A stretch of 64,000 nucleotides of DNA from Chrysogorgia sp. JL179-B06 (GCA_035772405.1 JAYKKM010000047.1:7226001-7290000), one strand, 5' to 3'. Counted from the first letter of the stretch, positions 11,550 through 23,431 are shown. The notes: generated from the letters alone by a model not told the origin. Made by a program: numbers and translations.

Positions 11550-13210
11550 TTAACGGTCGAAGCTTCTTGGATGTCTATATATATTTAGGGAATTAAAAAA
11601 TACAGGACCCTGATAAATTATAGAAAATTGTCTGATTTTTGTTCTACAGAAAGGAACAGCGAATTGTCTAGAACGTCGAGTATTATAATTGTGAACTTCA
11701 TTGATTCGTAAATAGAAATGATCAAAACTTTGAGGCAATAAACTATTAAAATAAATAAATATCACTAAATTTTAGTACCTTCATTTCCTTAAATATTGGG
11801 TCCGTATGAGCATCAAATGCATCCTTGTTAATAACTCTCATCGCACGTTTTTGAAGCAGAGCAATACGATTAAGGTTAGATGGTACGTAGATCCCCATAC
11901 AGTAACACAATATTGAAGGTATGGATAAATTAAAGAATAGTATAAAGTACGTAATACAGGTTTAGAAAGGCAAAAACTTGATTTATATATAATACCTATT
12001 GATTTCGAAATTTTACTTGCAACATGTGAAATATGAGGCTTCCAAGACATGTGTTCATCCAGTATAACACCAAGAAATACGACCTCACATTTAGATTTTT
12101 TAATGTTAATTGATAATTTATTTGTTTTGAACCAGTCAGATAACTTGACATTTCTATATTAATTGTATTCATCAAACAAGAAATATCGTTATGAGAATAA
12201 AATATATTAGTATCATCAGCAAACAAAACAAAATCAAAGATATTAGAAGCATTACAAAGGTCATTGATATAAATCTAAAACAACAGCGGACCAAGGATTG
12301 ACCCTTGCGGGACACCACACTTAATACTATTTGCGAAGAACATATTCCGTTATATTCAACAAATTGAAGTCTGTTATTGAAATAACTCTTTATCCAGTCA
12401 AGAGCCAATCCGCGGATGCCGTAATGCTCAAGTTTGTCAAAGAGAATCTCGTGGTTCACAGTATCAAATGCCTATAGATCGATCAAGAAAAATTCCCACA
12501 GTATGATTTTCTGATCAATTGATGATGTAATTTTGTCAAATAAATAAAGAAGAGCGAGATAAGTAGAATGATTTTGTCTAAAGCCATACTGATTATTAAA
12601 TAAAATACCATGCCTATCAAAATACTTCAATAGGCGATTACACATTGCTCTTTCCAAGAGCTTGGAAAAAATTGGTAAGACCGAAACTGGTCTATAATTA
12701 GAGAATACCTTATTGTCACCTGATTTAAATAACCGAATAACTCGAGCAATTTTCATTTGATCTGGAACAACACCAGATTCTAATGACAAATTGATAATGT
12801 GTGTCAATGGTTCGGAAATTAAATCAATGGAATCCTTTACAGACCATATTGGGATTTTATCATAACCTGCTGCCGTCTCAGCTCTAAGAGAATTTACAAT
12901 TTCGCTAATTTCTGATTGGACTGCCAGTAAGGAAAGAACGATGATTGCATGATGATACCGGAATTTTTTTAGCTAGGTTTGGACCAATGTTTGTAAAATA
13001 GTCACAAAAACTATTAGCAATTTCCATGGGGTTGGAAATATCCTTATTATCAATAGTAAAAGTAGAAGATAGTTTGTTAATTCGCTTCTTTCTATTTAAT
13101 ACTTCATTGTCTTCATTGAGGATATTCCATGTACTTTTCATATTCGATTTAGACTGTTCCAATCTCTTTTCGTAATAGCAACGTTTTGCAATGCGCAAAA
13201 GGTTTCGTCA
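11550..13210 (-). pseudogene. LINE (CR1/Jockey-type) retrotransposon remnant A
   Basis: The - strand holds, in order, a linker block (RKKRINKLSSTFTIDNKDIS, FCDYFTNIGPNLAKKI), RT N-terminal motifs (ARVIRLFKSGDNKVFSNYRP, VSVLPIFSKLLERAM, NQYGFRQNHST), then AFDTVNHEILFDKLEHYGI, FADDTNIFYSH with the catalytic DD, LYYSLIYPYLQYC, and a C-terminal NYNTRRSRQFAVP...GPVFFNSL tail. Several frameshifts separate the blocks. The endonuclease domain is missing, so the copy is 5' truncated and dead. It lies in the K2P intron, antisense to the gene. Confidence 0.85.
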
Positions 13211-13619
13211 TGCATTTTTTATAAAGTTTATTTTTTCTCCTGATAGACTTGTAGCTCAGACTTGTCTGGTACGACAGTGTAAGGTACTTTCACATATGAG
13301 GAAGGCTTGAATATGTCGTCCGACGTTTGTAAGTACAATATGTAAATTGCAGGCACAGAACGGTTCAAGGAAAGGACAGGCCTCATGACAGCCCCAGTTT
13401 GCTTAGCACCAGAGCTGGTAATTGAAGCTGGACGAATCTCAATCTGCGTTTGGAAATGATTTCAATAAACCAATCCGATTATAATAATAATAATTTAATG
13501 AAGTTCCAATATTGCAGCCGCGAAGGCTGAATTACATTGGAGAATTGTAAATAATATTACAGTTAAAATAATTAATGAATATACTAAGTTGCACACAAAT
13601 TCTACCCTTGAATATGTAC

Positions 13620-14890
13620 ACATTCAATAACTATTTACGACTAGCACTAACAAAAATATACAAGTTCCTACTCGTATTCGTCTTGAGTTTTGGGAGGTCG
13701 AAGACTCTTTGCTTCCTGAGTGGATATCTCGTGTTGTCATTAAAACCAGGTAAAAGCTTATAAAGTTTATGTTCACGATTATTAAGAATGTTATCAAACA
13801 ATTTATCGCATGTGATTTGGCGCCTTAACTTCAGAGTACTGAGCCCGGATGTGAATAATGCCTCATTATATGAGATGCCATCAACGCTAGGAACATACCG
13901 GTATACACGTTTCAGCTGTCGCAGAAAATACATCCTTTTACCAGCTTTCTTAATGACTGACTCAACAACCAGGGACCGAGTTTAGTGCACTGCGGTACCC
14001 CAGCGGAGACTGAAGCCCATTTGGAATAGCAATCGGCTGCCAGCTTTACCCTTTGGCGTTTCGTCAGAAAATTGGTTACCCATTTAATTATACCCACGGG
14101 TATATGGAGAGAGTGGAGCTTTTATACGCGAAGCTGATATGGTCGATAAGTGAGATTGGTCTAAACTGGTTTTTGTTTGGGGAGAGCTAGGGGACACATC
14201 CACCATGTTCCAAGATGACGGGAGGCTGTTTTCACGGTAAGATGCATTGAAGATGTCACTTATAGGTTGGACCAACATGTCAGCATTCTCTTTGAAGACC
14301 CATCCCTGATGTAGGAACCGAACGTGATGCCAATAGCTGAAAATTGAGCATAGGTAACAGGAATGCATGGTTAATGCTATTGGCTAGCTGTACCGGTGCC
14401 GAATCCTTGGTATAGGTTTCCCTTCTGTGGCAGTGTTCAATAAATGGCTTTGATCGTAAGTACGAGAGATGGGATCCATACCACACAACGATTAAACAGC
14501 TTTTCACCACAGTTTGGGCTTTGAGGTCTTAAGTTGTCTCACTTTTGTGTTAATCTGTTGATGATTACCATCGGAGAGGGATTTTTGGCGCATGCGAATG
14601 AGCGATTTCAGCTTGGAAGTCATCCACGCTGGCTGGTTGCTGCACATCTTCACATTTTTTTACGGGCTTGAGAATATCCATTCCGGTACGGATTATTGAC
14701 TCAAAGGTGGCCTGTTTGTCTTCACATAGGTCGAAGCGGTCCAGGATTGGCCAGTCAAATTCGTTGATGGAAAAAAATTCGGCTTGTTCTTAAATCTCTC
14801 CCCAAAACCACCTTGAAATTGCGCAGCCTGTAAAAAGTCCTTAAAAAGTCCTGTAAAAAGTATTAATTTATCCATTCTTTATTCAGGTAG
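13620..14890 (-). pseudogene. LINE retrotransposon remnant B (different lineage)
   Basis: Fragments on the - strand include VLKENADMLVQPISDIFNAS-like and SLPSSWNMVDVSP (RT N-terminus), IIKWVTNFLTKRQRVKL...GVPQCTKLGPWL, and the C-terminal YFLRQLKRV...YNEALFTSGLSTLKLRRQ...KLLPGF block typical of CR1/L2-like LINEs. The catalytic YADD segment is not found, because sequence between the GVPQ and YFLRQLKR blocks is deleted. Frames are broken many times. It differs in sequence from remnant A, so this is a second family stacked next to it in the K2P intron. Confidence 0.75.
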
Positions 14891-15528
14891 TAGATACATG
14901 CACGCCAAAACGTACCTATTTTTGTTTATTTCCTCGGACTTCTTTGCACGCTCGAAATTTTCACGAGTGCTTTCGTGTTTGGTTCCCACTCCCACTAATG
15001 AAAAAGTGTATGGAGCCACCTTAAGGGCTAAAATAATATAGAGTATTTAGAATATAGTTTCAACAAATTGTTATGTTTGTGTAAACAAGGTCACGCTTTC
15101 TACGTTTTAAATAACAGTTTTCTACGTTATTTGATAACAGGCAGCGCGATAATCATCCATTTAATAATAAAATATTAATAAAACAAAGTTACTATCTACC
15201 TCATTTGTTTATATCAACACGAAATACAACATCAATGAGATCAGAGTGATCAAACTCAATCCCATTCTCCTTATTTCCTGCTCTACGAGCGACTATAAGA
15301 AAATACCGTTTGGTAGATAATTAAATTCACTATTTCAATACACTATTATGTCCTTACTTCGAAAATAATAAATATGTGCATGAATAAGAAAATAGCAAAT
15401 ACGAGTAGTTATATTAACTTCTTACAAAAGTTTTACTGTGGATGAACAGACGTGTGAACTGAATTAAAGCCATACGGCAGAGAAATTGTACATTGATTGA
15501 ACACCATAATTTCTTAATTCATTTATAG

Positions 15529-16169
15529 GATATGGAAACAAGACTCCCACAACTGTTGCAGGACAACTCTTCCTTATTCCCTTTGCGTTGCTTGGGATAC
15601 CGCTGACATTGTTCTTCCTAAAAACAGTTGGCGAGAATCTTTCACATCTTGTGCACTTCATCACATGCAAGTTTGAGAAGAAAGTCCTAGCGAGAAAAGA
15701 GGTGAGAAATCCGGAATTAAAGTGCATAATCGTAATCACTGTTTTTGCTATTGCCTTGATATTTTTGATGGCCGCGGTGAGTACTCGCGCGGATGATTGG
15801 ACGTTTGCCCAAGGATTGTACGTGTGGTTCGTAACCTTTACGACGATTGGATTTGGTGATTTCATTCCTGGTGAGAGCGCTGATTCAACAAGTGGTATTG
15901 AGGTGGTTTTGTACAGAGTAATCTTAATGATAATTGGTCTAAGCTTGATATCAACTGGTTTTAACACTGTTGAAGATTTCATGGAGAAACGAAACTCATC
16001 CGCATCCAAGTTATGCGACGGCTGCTCATCACTAAGATGCTGTTCAAAGAAAGATTCAGTTGAAGTTCACGAGCTCGAGGTTAAAAACAGCTATGGTATT
16101 AAGACGTCTTCCAACGACGAATCGATTAAAGAGGAAAAGGAAAGAAAAAGAGAGCCCATCGTTGTATAA
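15529..16169 (+). CDS. two-pore-domain potassium channel, exon 2 (terminal)
   Basis: After a TTTATAG acceptor this exon completes filter 1 (YGNKTPTT) in phase with exon 1. It then encodes M2 (GQLFLIPFALLGIPLTLFFL), an intracellular loop, M3 (LKCIIVITVFAIALIFLM), P2 with filter TTIGFGDFIPG, and M4 (LYRVILMIIGLSLISTGFNT). A short hydrophilic tail follows, with a cysteine cluster (CDGCSSLRCC) and an acidic/basic end (KEEKERKREPIVV). The spliced product is about 313 residues, short but normal for K2P channels. Filter 2 GFGD is the usual second-pore form. The tail has no ankyrin or PDZ feature I can name. Phase agreement and domain completeness make the two-exon model strong. Confidence 0.92.
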
Positions 16170-16722
16170 ACAGTTCTTATTGGAAATAAGAATTAACAGA
16201 AATCAGTTGTCGGTTGTTCAAAACACGGTAACTTAAACTGACAATGGATAAGTTCTATCTAGATATATATTAAATAAATGTGCAGCCAGCTGGCCAATTT
16301 TTATTTTTTACGTTCATCATATATAAATGATTGGAACTTAGAACTCAGGATATAGTGAACTATTCATTGCAAATTAGGGAATTTCCACCAATAATTTCCA
16401 CCAATATTACTATAGAAGTTATTCCAATGTCGGTTATGTAACATTACAAATTGCGTATTACAAATGACCTTATGTATATATTTTAAGCTTATATATAGGC
16501 TTTAATAGTCTATATTAGACTATTAAATAAATATATTTATAAATTAATTGCGGCGTTTGTTCGGAGACGCCTAAAAGACATGGTGGTCAAAAGTTCGAAA
16601 TAAAATCTTTTGATCAGAGAACGCCGTTTGATTATTGTATGATGCCTTTACCAGATCGCGTTTCATGCACCGGCGATCAGAACATCCAGATAGCGTGAAG
16701 TTCCCAGCGCACTCAAACTGCC

Positions 16723-16775
16723 ACAATGGTAGTAATAATGGTAGTAATAATGGTAGTAATAATGGTAGTAGTAGT
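16723..16775. repeat. (GGTAGTAATAAT)n minisatellite
   Basis: About four 12-bp units downstream of the K2P stop. Confidence 0.85.
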
Positions 16776-16924
16776 AATTTAGTGTACTTATCTATATAAT
16801 CACAAAGGCAAAGCATTATTTTATTTATCTGATTAACTTACGAGTTGAGTAAGTTGTTGGAGATAAGTTTGTTGGTTGCAAAAGTATACTTACATGATTT
16901 ACGTTTAACTAGAATAATATGTTA

Positions 16925-18366
16925 TACGCAACACCCCTCGCCCGCTTATACTGTTTGAAACTTTTATAGCGTAGTTGCTAATTTACTACTGTGGTATTAG
17001 CCCATTTATTTGCAAAACTGAATAAATTTGAAGTGGACAATATCTCTGAGAGCTTTGTGTTGTTTGAATTTAATTAAATTTTTGGGTGCAGTACGGCCAA
17101 CTGCGCTGAACAGAATAGTGGGGAAGTTTACTGCTGTTTCTACCATAAATCACTAAGAAAGAAATTACAGTACTTATCTCACACTATTGATGATTCATCA
17201 ATGCCGGCGAGAGCAAAACCCGGGCCTCAGGACTGACATGTGTACCCCTCGCCTAAATTTCCATGAGATGTATGAATGATCCCTTAATTGCAAGTATATA
17301 TTTTTTCATAGCTCATACCTTTATAATGTTATTGTATGGTAGTAACGGTACAGTATAATATACATATCTGCTTTGGCAGATAACATTGACCGAGGTCTGG
17401 ATAACAATCTTAATATCACGTAAGCCGAATCTAATAATTGTTTTATTATACATTGTTCAAGATCGTCTTACTAAAAATATACAAACGAATCTACTACAGG
17501 CAGTTTTTATTTTGTAATTTTTGCACGCTTGCAGTCCTAGTGACGTCGTCAGCGTTAAATAATTTTTGTTTTGGACACCTCCGTGCAATAATTCACAGTA
17601 TTCAACAGAAATGAGGTCGCACCTGCCAGAGATTGAGAATTCACTGGCCAATTCATTGACCAATAAGAAACGAGAATGAAGTTTTAATGTATAATAAATG
17701 CTTTTAGCCAGCGGAATTGGGGAACAGTGTTGAGGTGAACGGGTACTTCGTGTTACTGGTAGGTACGCATAATGGTTGCAACATTTCATTGCTATGCAGA
17801 ATACACCAGTCACAAGTGATTGACGTGGCGCTGTGGCCGGGCCTCTTGCAAAGTCCCGGGCATTTTGCCCCCCTCTCACAGACCTTGTGAATGAAATAAT
17901 CAACTCAGTAGTATAAAAAGACACCAAAGGCTGTTAAAGAATGAAGGAAGAAAGTGCATCCTCTTTATTATTCAAATGTCTAGGGGTGCATATAGTGCAA
18001 ATGTATAGGCATCAATTTGGTTTTAATAAGACATATTAGGGATTCTAATCTTTCCTAATTCTGGACATGAAACTAATCGGTTAATAGAAACTCGGTTGAT
18101 TGGTAGCATGCTAGTTCAGAAATTTCTAAAGAACAATTTTAATCTCAATGAATCTGTTCATTGCATACATGTAGGAGCATTATCTATTGCGTTAATTGAC
18201 AACACTGCATTTGTAGGATTGATACAACTTTCAAGTTATAATTAGTTTTTGTAACATATTGTACATATATATGAATATGTGTAATAAATTTATATTTGTA
18301 ATAAATAATAATTGTAATTTTTTAGGAAACAGGACCGCATCAACACCAGTGTAAGTATTGAACAGG
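16925..18366. repeat. dispersed repeat unit X, copy 1, left part
   Basis: This region matches 46255-47160 over several blocks (CTCGCCCGCTTA..., AAAGGACACCAAAGGCTG-like, TTGAACAGGCTATCC). The unit resumes at 28132-28697, on the other side of the 9.75 kb transposon that split it. Copy 1 has about 700 bp near 17165-17910 that copy 2 lacks. A partial inverted match lies at 57000-57190. No coding sequence or clear termini, so the class is unknown. Confidence 0.65.
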
Positions 18367-18372
18367 CTATCC
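18367..18372. repeat. 6-bp target site duplication, left (CTATCC)
   Basis: Identical to 28126-28131. The paralogous repeat at about 47140-47150 has one CTATCC at the same point, so this is a true duplication made on insertion. Confidence 0.9.
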
Positions 18373-18479
18373 TACGGTGGCCCGTAAGGGACATGCTGCA
18401 AACAAGATTGTTGCTGCAAACAAGTTCAAATGACTACAAACTATTTACATTTGTTACAAATAGCAAGTAGTTTCAGCAA
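18373..18479 (+). repeat. left terminal inverted repeat
   Basis: Perfect reverse complement of 28019-28125 as far as can be read by eye. It contains two diverged copies of the TTGCTGCAAACAAG motif that is amplified in the adjacent array. Confidence 0.9.
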
Positions 18480-18783
18480 ACAAATATACGATTGCTGCAA
18501 ACAAATATACGATTGCTGCAAACAAAATATACGATTGCTGCAAACAAATATACGATTGCTGCAAACAAATATACGATTGCTGCAAACAAATATACGATTG
18601 CTGCAAACAAATATACGATTGCTGCAAACAAAATATACGATTGCTGCAAACAAATATACGATTGCTGCAAACAAATATACGATTGCTGCAAACAAATATA
18701 AGATTGCTACAAACAAAATATACGATTGCTGCAAACAAAATATACGATTGCTGCAAACAAAATTTACGATTGCTGCAAACAAG
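18480..18783 (+). repeat. 21-bp tandem array, left (about 14 units)
   Basis: The unit is ACGATTGCTGCAAACAAATAT, sometimes 22 bp with an extra A. It reads as YTIAANK-type heptads in open frames, which are artefacts. The same unit, inverted, forms the right array at 27375-28022. The two arrays together look like extended, length-variable subterminal repeats of the transposon. Confidence 0.95.
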
Positions 18784-18860
18784 ACCAGTCCTCTGATCGT
18801 TCGGGCGCGCAGATTGACGCAACCGCATGAGAAAGCCTGAGTTCTAGTTTTGGTTCAATA

Positions 18861-19288
18861 ATGAACATGGCGGACGATAATTCTCAGGAAATAAGAGATC
18901 TCATTGAAAATTACTTTCATCTAGGGTATAAATATGATCAGATTGTTTTATTTCTCGAAAATTTTGATGGTATAAGGATGTGTACGCGAACTCTTAAGAG
19001 AAAGTTAAAAGATTACGGACTAAAAAGGCGCGGAAATGACGATCAAGTAAATGATGACCAACTCAGGGCTACTATTACGCAATTGATGAATGAGGCTGGA
19101 AGTCTGTCGAGATACAGAACGGTGTGGCATGCATTACGCAGACGCTATCATGTTCATGTTTCGCGTCAAAAAGTAGCCAGCAGTATTAAAGAACTCGATC
19201 CATTGGGCGTCGAGGCACGAAGAGCTCGTCGGTTACAACGTCGGGCGTACAACGTCGGGCGGACCAAATTTTTGCTGACACATGGATG
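18861..19288 (+). pseudogene. DDE integrase/transposase of the composite element, exon 1
   Basis: The ATG at 18861 begins MNMADDNSQEIRDLIENYF. This is followed by an HTH-like N-terminal domain (DQIVLFLENFD, RTLKRKLKDYGLKRRG) and a linker (RYRTVWHALRRRYHVHVSRQ, RRARRLQRRAYNV) like that of this integrase family. The exon should end with a GPNF-x-x-H-M-D-G motif. That motif is present only in a shifted frame and has TGA where a residue (probably Trp) is expected. A 14-bp tandem duplication (TACAACGTCGGGCG) lies just upstream. The exon boundary at 19288 is deduced from the phase of exon 2. The donor GT remains, but a Harbinger insertion replaced the bases after GTTA. Confidence 0.75.
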
Positions 19289-19289
19289 G

Positions 19290-19292
19290 TTA
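19290..19292. repeat. TTA target duplication, left end of PIF/Harbinger element
   Basis: Matches TTA at 21849-21851. It overlaps the intron donor GTTAGT of the host integrase gene. Confidence 0.85.
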
Positions 19293-19530
19293 CGCCTGCA
19301 TTCTAAAAGCTCACTCACACTCACACTCAATGAGTGGACGCTCAAACTCAATGAGTGCAACTCACCACTCAATGAGTGTCCACTCACACTCACTGAGTAT
19401 AATGCTACACTCACACTTCAACCATTCAAAGACACCACTCACACTCAAGTGAATCGCAGATATGGAGTGAAGTGTGAGTGAGAGGTATACGTCCCTTGAG
19501 CTGCACTCATGTGTACTTAGTCACAACAAG

Positions 19531-20568
19531 ATGGCGGAGAGGTGGCTAAATAGGTTAGAATGTTTGGATAATATTGCAACAAACAACCGAAATAAACGAA
19601 AACCATATAGGTTTGATTATGGGAAATATGATGAGGAGCAATTCCGGATCAGATACCGGTTAACTAAGGCTGGATTTCGTGAGTTATTGGAAATAATCAA
19701 GGCAGACATCTCTGCACACAACGACCGAGGAAAACCCGTTCCTGCTGATATTCAACTATTGTTGACGCTGCGGTTTTATGCCACGGGTACATTCCAGCTA
19801 GCATGCGGAGACTTGTGTGATATTTCACAGCCATCAGCAAGTCGGATTATTAAACGTGTGTCCGAGTCCATCGCACGTTTAAAGGATAACTACATTACAT
19901 TTCCGGCAGATGAAATGCTTGATCAACTCAAACGTGATTTCTGGCGAATTTGTGCATTTCCTAGTGTTGTGGGTGCAATTGACTGTACTCATATAAAGAT
20001 ACCATGCCCGGGGGGTGCTAATGCTGAACTATTTCGAAATCGAAAAGGATACTTCTCAATCAACGTTCAAGCTGTGCGCGGACCCACGTTAGAAATGTTA
20101 AATATTGTTGCTCGTTGGCCAGGTAGCGTCCACGACGCCAGAATTTTCGATAACAGTCGCATTTGTGCACAATTCGAACATGGTGATATCCCTGGCATCT
20201 TACTTGGTGATAGCGGTTACCCATGCCGGCCATATCTCATGACACCACTACTTAATCCGCAGACCCGACCACAACACGCATATAATGTGGCTCAAATACG
20301 TACACGAAATACAGTGGAGCGGATGTTTGGCACATGGAAGAGGTTGTTCCCATGTCTATCAACGACCCTGCGTACAAAACTGCAAACGACGCTAACTGTC
20401 ATTGTCGCTACAGGTGTGTTGTACAACTATATAAGAAGCCGACATGACCCTATTGACGAACCCGAGCATATTCCGGCTGCTGAGGAAGGCGTACTTGATA
20501 TGCCTGATGGTGAACGGCGTTTGGGAAATGCTGTGCGTCAAGCCCTGATCGTGCAACATTTCACATAA
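19531..20568 (+). CDS. PIF/Harbinger transposase (HARBI1-like nuclease)
   Basis: Cut-and-paste transposase of the DDE_Tnp_4 type. I choose the ATG at 19531 (MAERWLNRLECLDN) because it gives a normal family N-terminus; an in-frame ATG at 19474 lies in the subterminal repeat. Visible features: RLTKAGFRELLEII, an HTH region (FQLACGDLCDISQPSASRII), and the DDE residues in VVGAIDCTHI (D), ILLGDSGYP (D) and RNTVERMFGTWK (E). It is 345 residues long, as expected, and has no stop or frameshift. It should act with the convergent MADF/Myb-like protein, which in this superfamily is needed for nuclear entry and DNA binding. Confidence 0.93.
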   Translation: MAERWLNRLECLDNIATNNRNKRKPYRFDYGKYDEEQFRIRYRLTKAGFRELLEIIKADISAHNDRGKPVPADIQLLLTLRFYATGTFQLACGDLCDISQPSASRIIKRVSESIARLKDNYITFPADEMLDQLKRDFWRICAFPSVVGAIDCTHIKIPCPGGANAELFRNRKGYFSINVQAVRGPTLEMLNIVARWPGSVHDARIFDNSRICAQFEHGDIPGILLGDSGYPCRPYLMTPLLNPQTRPQHAYNVAQIRTRNTVERMFGTWKRLFPCLSTTLRTKLQTTLTVIVATGVLYNYIRSRHDPIDEPEHIPAAEEGVLDMPDGERRLGNAVRQALIVQHFT

Positions 20569-20715
20569 TGTCTGAACAACTTATCCCATTTAATAACACA
20601 ATTAATATACAGGTATTACATATTCTCTAATAACACAACTTAATTCCGCCCAGAACATGCAAGAGAATACACGCGTGTACATTTTAGCCGTTATTTACGT
20701 CATTAATGTTGGTAG

Positions 20716-21562
20716 CTAGTTTTGCTTCCTAGCCCGTGTGTTTGGTCTAGGTTGTTCCTCCTGTGTTGTTTTCATGGCCTTCGTCATCGTCTCCCAATAT
20801 TGCCCTTCCGCGTCTAGCACTTCCATTTTCCGTTTGTGTGCAATTACGATGTTCGTTTTCTTGATATCCAGGATCTCCATCTCCGCCTCATGCTGTTTGG
20901 TTTGCATATCCAAACAACGTGCCTGGGCCGCGGATATTTGCGCTTTTTTGGGCAAGGACGGTGTTAGCGCCGCCTCAACGACACATGACGGCAATTCATG
21001 TTGGTTTGGTGTAACTGATGTTGTCGCTTCTGCATCAATGTCATCGTCGTCGTGTTCTATAAATGCACCAATAAAACAAATCATATTAGCTTGTGTTGAT
21101 GTTTACAACATGGAATATAATAGATCGGATGGTGCAATTATATCACACCTGGATAATGTTTTATAGCATTGTCATACCTGTTTCATAATTATCGTCGTCA
21201 AACGGGTTAATTAGGCTGTCTATTTGAGCGGGAATAATCGAGGCAACAGCCGCAGCTTCGTCGTCTTGGTTGGATGTTGAGGGGCCACCACCAGTTAATT
21301 TACACTCTCTCCTCTCTTTAGCCAGTTGTTTCTTGGCACGGGCCTTTAAATTTTCCCAACATTTTTTTAACTGCTTCGCATCCCTCTTAGTCACACCTGA
21401 CTGGGAATTGAACTCTTCGGATACAGCTTCCCACGCGCTGTTTTTCTTTTTAATCGTTCTGTAATCGTTCCTTTTATTTTCTATCAGATCTTTGTGCTTT
21501 CGCACTAACTCCGTTACAAGCGCCTTTTCTAATTGCGAATAATATTGTCTGCTGTCAGACAT
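20716..21562 (-). CDS. Harbinger accessory MADF/Myb-SANT-like DNA-binding protein (2 exons)
   Basis: Exon 1 runs 21562-21178 from MSDSRQYY (an upstream in-frame ATG is at 21574). It encodes a Myb/SANT-like trihelix domain: LEKALVTELVRKHKDLIENK, AWEAVSEEFNSQSG and KQLKKCWENLKARAKKQLAK. The intron 21057-21177 (121 bp, GTATGA donor, TTTATAG acceptor) joins NYET to EHDDDDID in phase. Exon 2 (21056-20716) holds an acidic stretch and a charged helical tail likely to form a coiled coil (ARCLDMQTKQHEAEMEILDI). The protein binds transposon ends and partners with the nuclease in related elements. It is intact. Confidence 0.85.
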
Positions 21563-21848
21563 CTTGTGCAGCACCGCAGTACGAATGCAATTGATGATTC
21601 TACAACATGCCTATATGGTACTTCCCAACCTCATCAATATTCAACGTTATACACACACTCCAGCAAGTCACACTCGAGCGACCTCTATGAATGCAAATCT
21701 GCCTAATAATTTCAAGCGTGAGTGCTCCCTCGTTGAGTGGACACTCACACTCATACTCCACTCTCACTCACACTTCAGTTCTACTTGAGTGCATCTCACT
21801 GGAGCGTAACTCAAGTGTGAGTGTGAGCGAGCTTTTAGAATGCAGGCG

Positions 21849-21851
21849 TTA
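21849..21851. repeat. TTA target duplication, right end of Harbinger element
   Basis: Followed by GTGTTAAC, the rest of the original integrase intron donor region (G|GTTAGTG). Confidence 0.85.
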
Positions 21852-22686
21852 GTGTTAACAATCTTTTTTTTAATTAAGTTTAATAGCTCTATTGTATTTA
21901 TTAAAAAATAAAACAAAAATACAGACTATTCTAGTTTACAACATCCAGTTTAATGTATCATACAAGTATATTAATATTATAGTAATTATACTGCGAGATG
22001 GCGAATAAAAACAAAATGGGGTTGTAATTAAAATTGAAACCTTTGGAAGCGCTATCTCAGCCTCTGATTGGTCAAGAGCTTATTATATAAATTAGATGGT
22101 TTGATTTTGTATTTTTTTTAAAAATAATTGTATTTTGGCCTTGTCAGGTTGGTCTTGCCCACAGCACTGGAATTTATATTTTAATCCATGCAATAATTAG
22201 GTGTAGTTACTGTAGGTATAATTATTGTATATAGGACTGAGTTCTAGTTAAAAAAATGCCCATTTTGAGCTATCCCCACCATTTTGTTTTTATTCACCAT
22301 CTTGGCCCAGTTCCATACAAATTGCCCTGGGTATGAGGTTGCCCCTGGAGCTTCAGTCCTCAAACAAAACTGACACACAAAATCCGTTGCTGACAGCTTG
22401 GGGACAAGTATACTATACTGTACACACAGTACTACCATTTTAAATAAATGAAGCATTTTCGAACTAGTGCTCAAGCTTGCAGCCATAGTACCAAGTAAGT
22501 AGACATTACATTTTGCCTGTCTTGGTTGGCTCTTAAGGCTAAATACACTGTACATGTGCATTCTTGCACTCATGATTTACATGTACAGTACCGATAGAAT
22601 TCAGGTGTATAAACATTATACTAAATCATATACTGTAATTAATTAATATGTAACTAAATCACTTTGCATTTATTTTTCAATTCTAG
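21852..22686 (+). other. intron of the integrase gene, 3' part
   Basis: AT-rich, no coding matches. It ends in a good polypyrimidine tract and CAATTCTAG acceptor at 22686. Exon 2 then joins exon 1 in phase. Confidence 0.6.
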
Positions 22687-23425
22687 GCTACGATAAGTTG
22701 AAACCATATGGCTTCCCCATTCATGGAGCCATAGATGGTTATAGTCGACGTGTACTTTGGCTCGAAGTGGTTAAAACAAACAATAACCCAAAAGTGCCTG
22801 CAAATCTTTTTTTTAAATGTGTACAAGAAAACAATGGCTGTCCATCACTACTATGGAGTGATTGCGGTACAGAGAATGGTTTGGCAGCTGCTATGCAGTG
22901 TTATTTTAGGGTTATTCCCTTGCTGGAGAAAACGCACACCGATATGGCTCATCGCATGCTAATCAGAGAATTGAGAACTGGTGGTCATTTTTTAGACGTA
23001 GTAGATCTAATTGGTGGATTAATTATTTTAAAGATCTTGTTCAAGATGGTGTTCTACAAACCGGTAATGAACTTCATATGGAATGTGCTTGGTTTTGTTT
23101 TTCCCAAGTAATCCAAAATGAATTAAATGAAATTGTTGAACACTGGAACACACACTACATCCGTCGGTCTCGTCATGACACTATACCAGGAGTGCCAAAT
23201 GTTCTGTATCATCTACCTGAACTGAGTGATGGAACTGATTATATTGTGGATGTGCCTATTGAGAAGATAAATGAAATTGGAGCTGAGTGTCTGTTAGAAG
23301 AACAATTAAATGATCACCAAGAGTACTTTTATTATGTCATGGAAATAAGAGGTTTACAGTTCCCAAGCAGTGCAAATGAGGCTTTGTTACTTTTCCAAAC
23401 TTTAATAGAAGCTGCTGACCAGTAA
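22687..23425 (+). pseudogene. DDE integrase/transposase of the composite element, exon 2
   Basis: After the TTCTAG acceptor the exon reads YDKLKPYGFPIHGAIDGYSR (first catalytic D), then LLWSDCGTENG (second D). A frameshift near 22948 moves the reading to the frame that contains NQRIENWW (catalytic E), SNWWINYFKDLVQDG, and the C-terminal GVPNVLYHLPEL block, ending at TAA 23423-23425. With exon 1 the product would be about 388 residues, a retroviral-integrase-like rve domain with an N-terminal HTH. Its stop lies 6 bp from the stop of the opposing HECT gene. The catalytic triad is complete but split across frames, so this copy is inactive. Confidence 0.85.
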
Positions 23426-23431
23426 CTGAGT

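Larger units (their letters stand above)
19293..21848. mobile_element. PIF/Harbinger DNA transposon, complete, 2556 bp
   Basis: Terminal inverted repeats CGCCTGCATTCTAAAAGCTC and its reverse complement at the right end are perfect over about 20 bp. They are followed by subterminal clusters of CTCAATGAGTG- and ACTCACACTC-type repeats, probable transposase-binding sites. It is flanked by TTA, the usual 3-bp duplication of the superfamily. It carries the two genes expected of an autonomous Harbinger: a DDE nuclease (+ strand) and a MADF/Myb-like DNA-binding protein (- strand), convergent. Both frames look intact, so this copy may be recent and capable of movement. Confidence 0.92.

Noticed and set aside
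17457..17927. 156-codon frame on the - strand downstream of the K2P gene
   Set aside because: No recognisable motif, and it lies in the part of repeat X copy 1 that copy 2 lacks; no splice or codon support.
18480..18783. Regular repeat-spacer look of the 21-bp arrays, like a CRISPR
   Set aside because: Units are adjacent with no unique spacers, lie in a eukaryotic transposon and mirror each other at its two ends.
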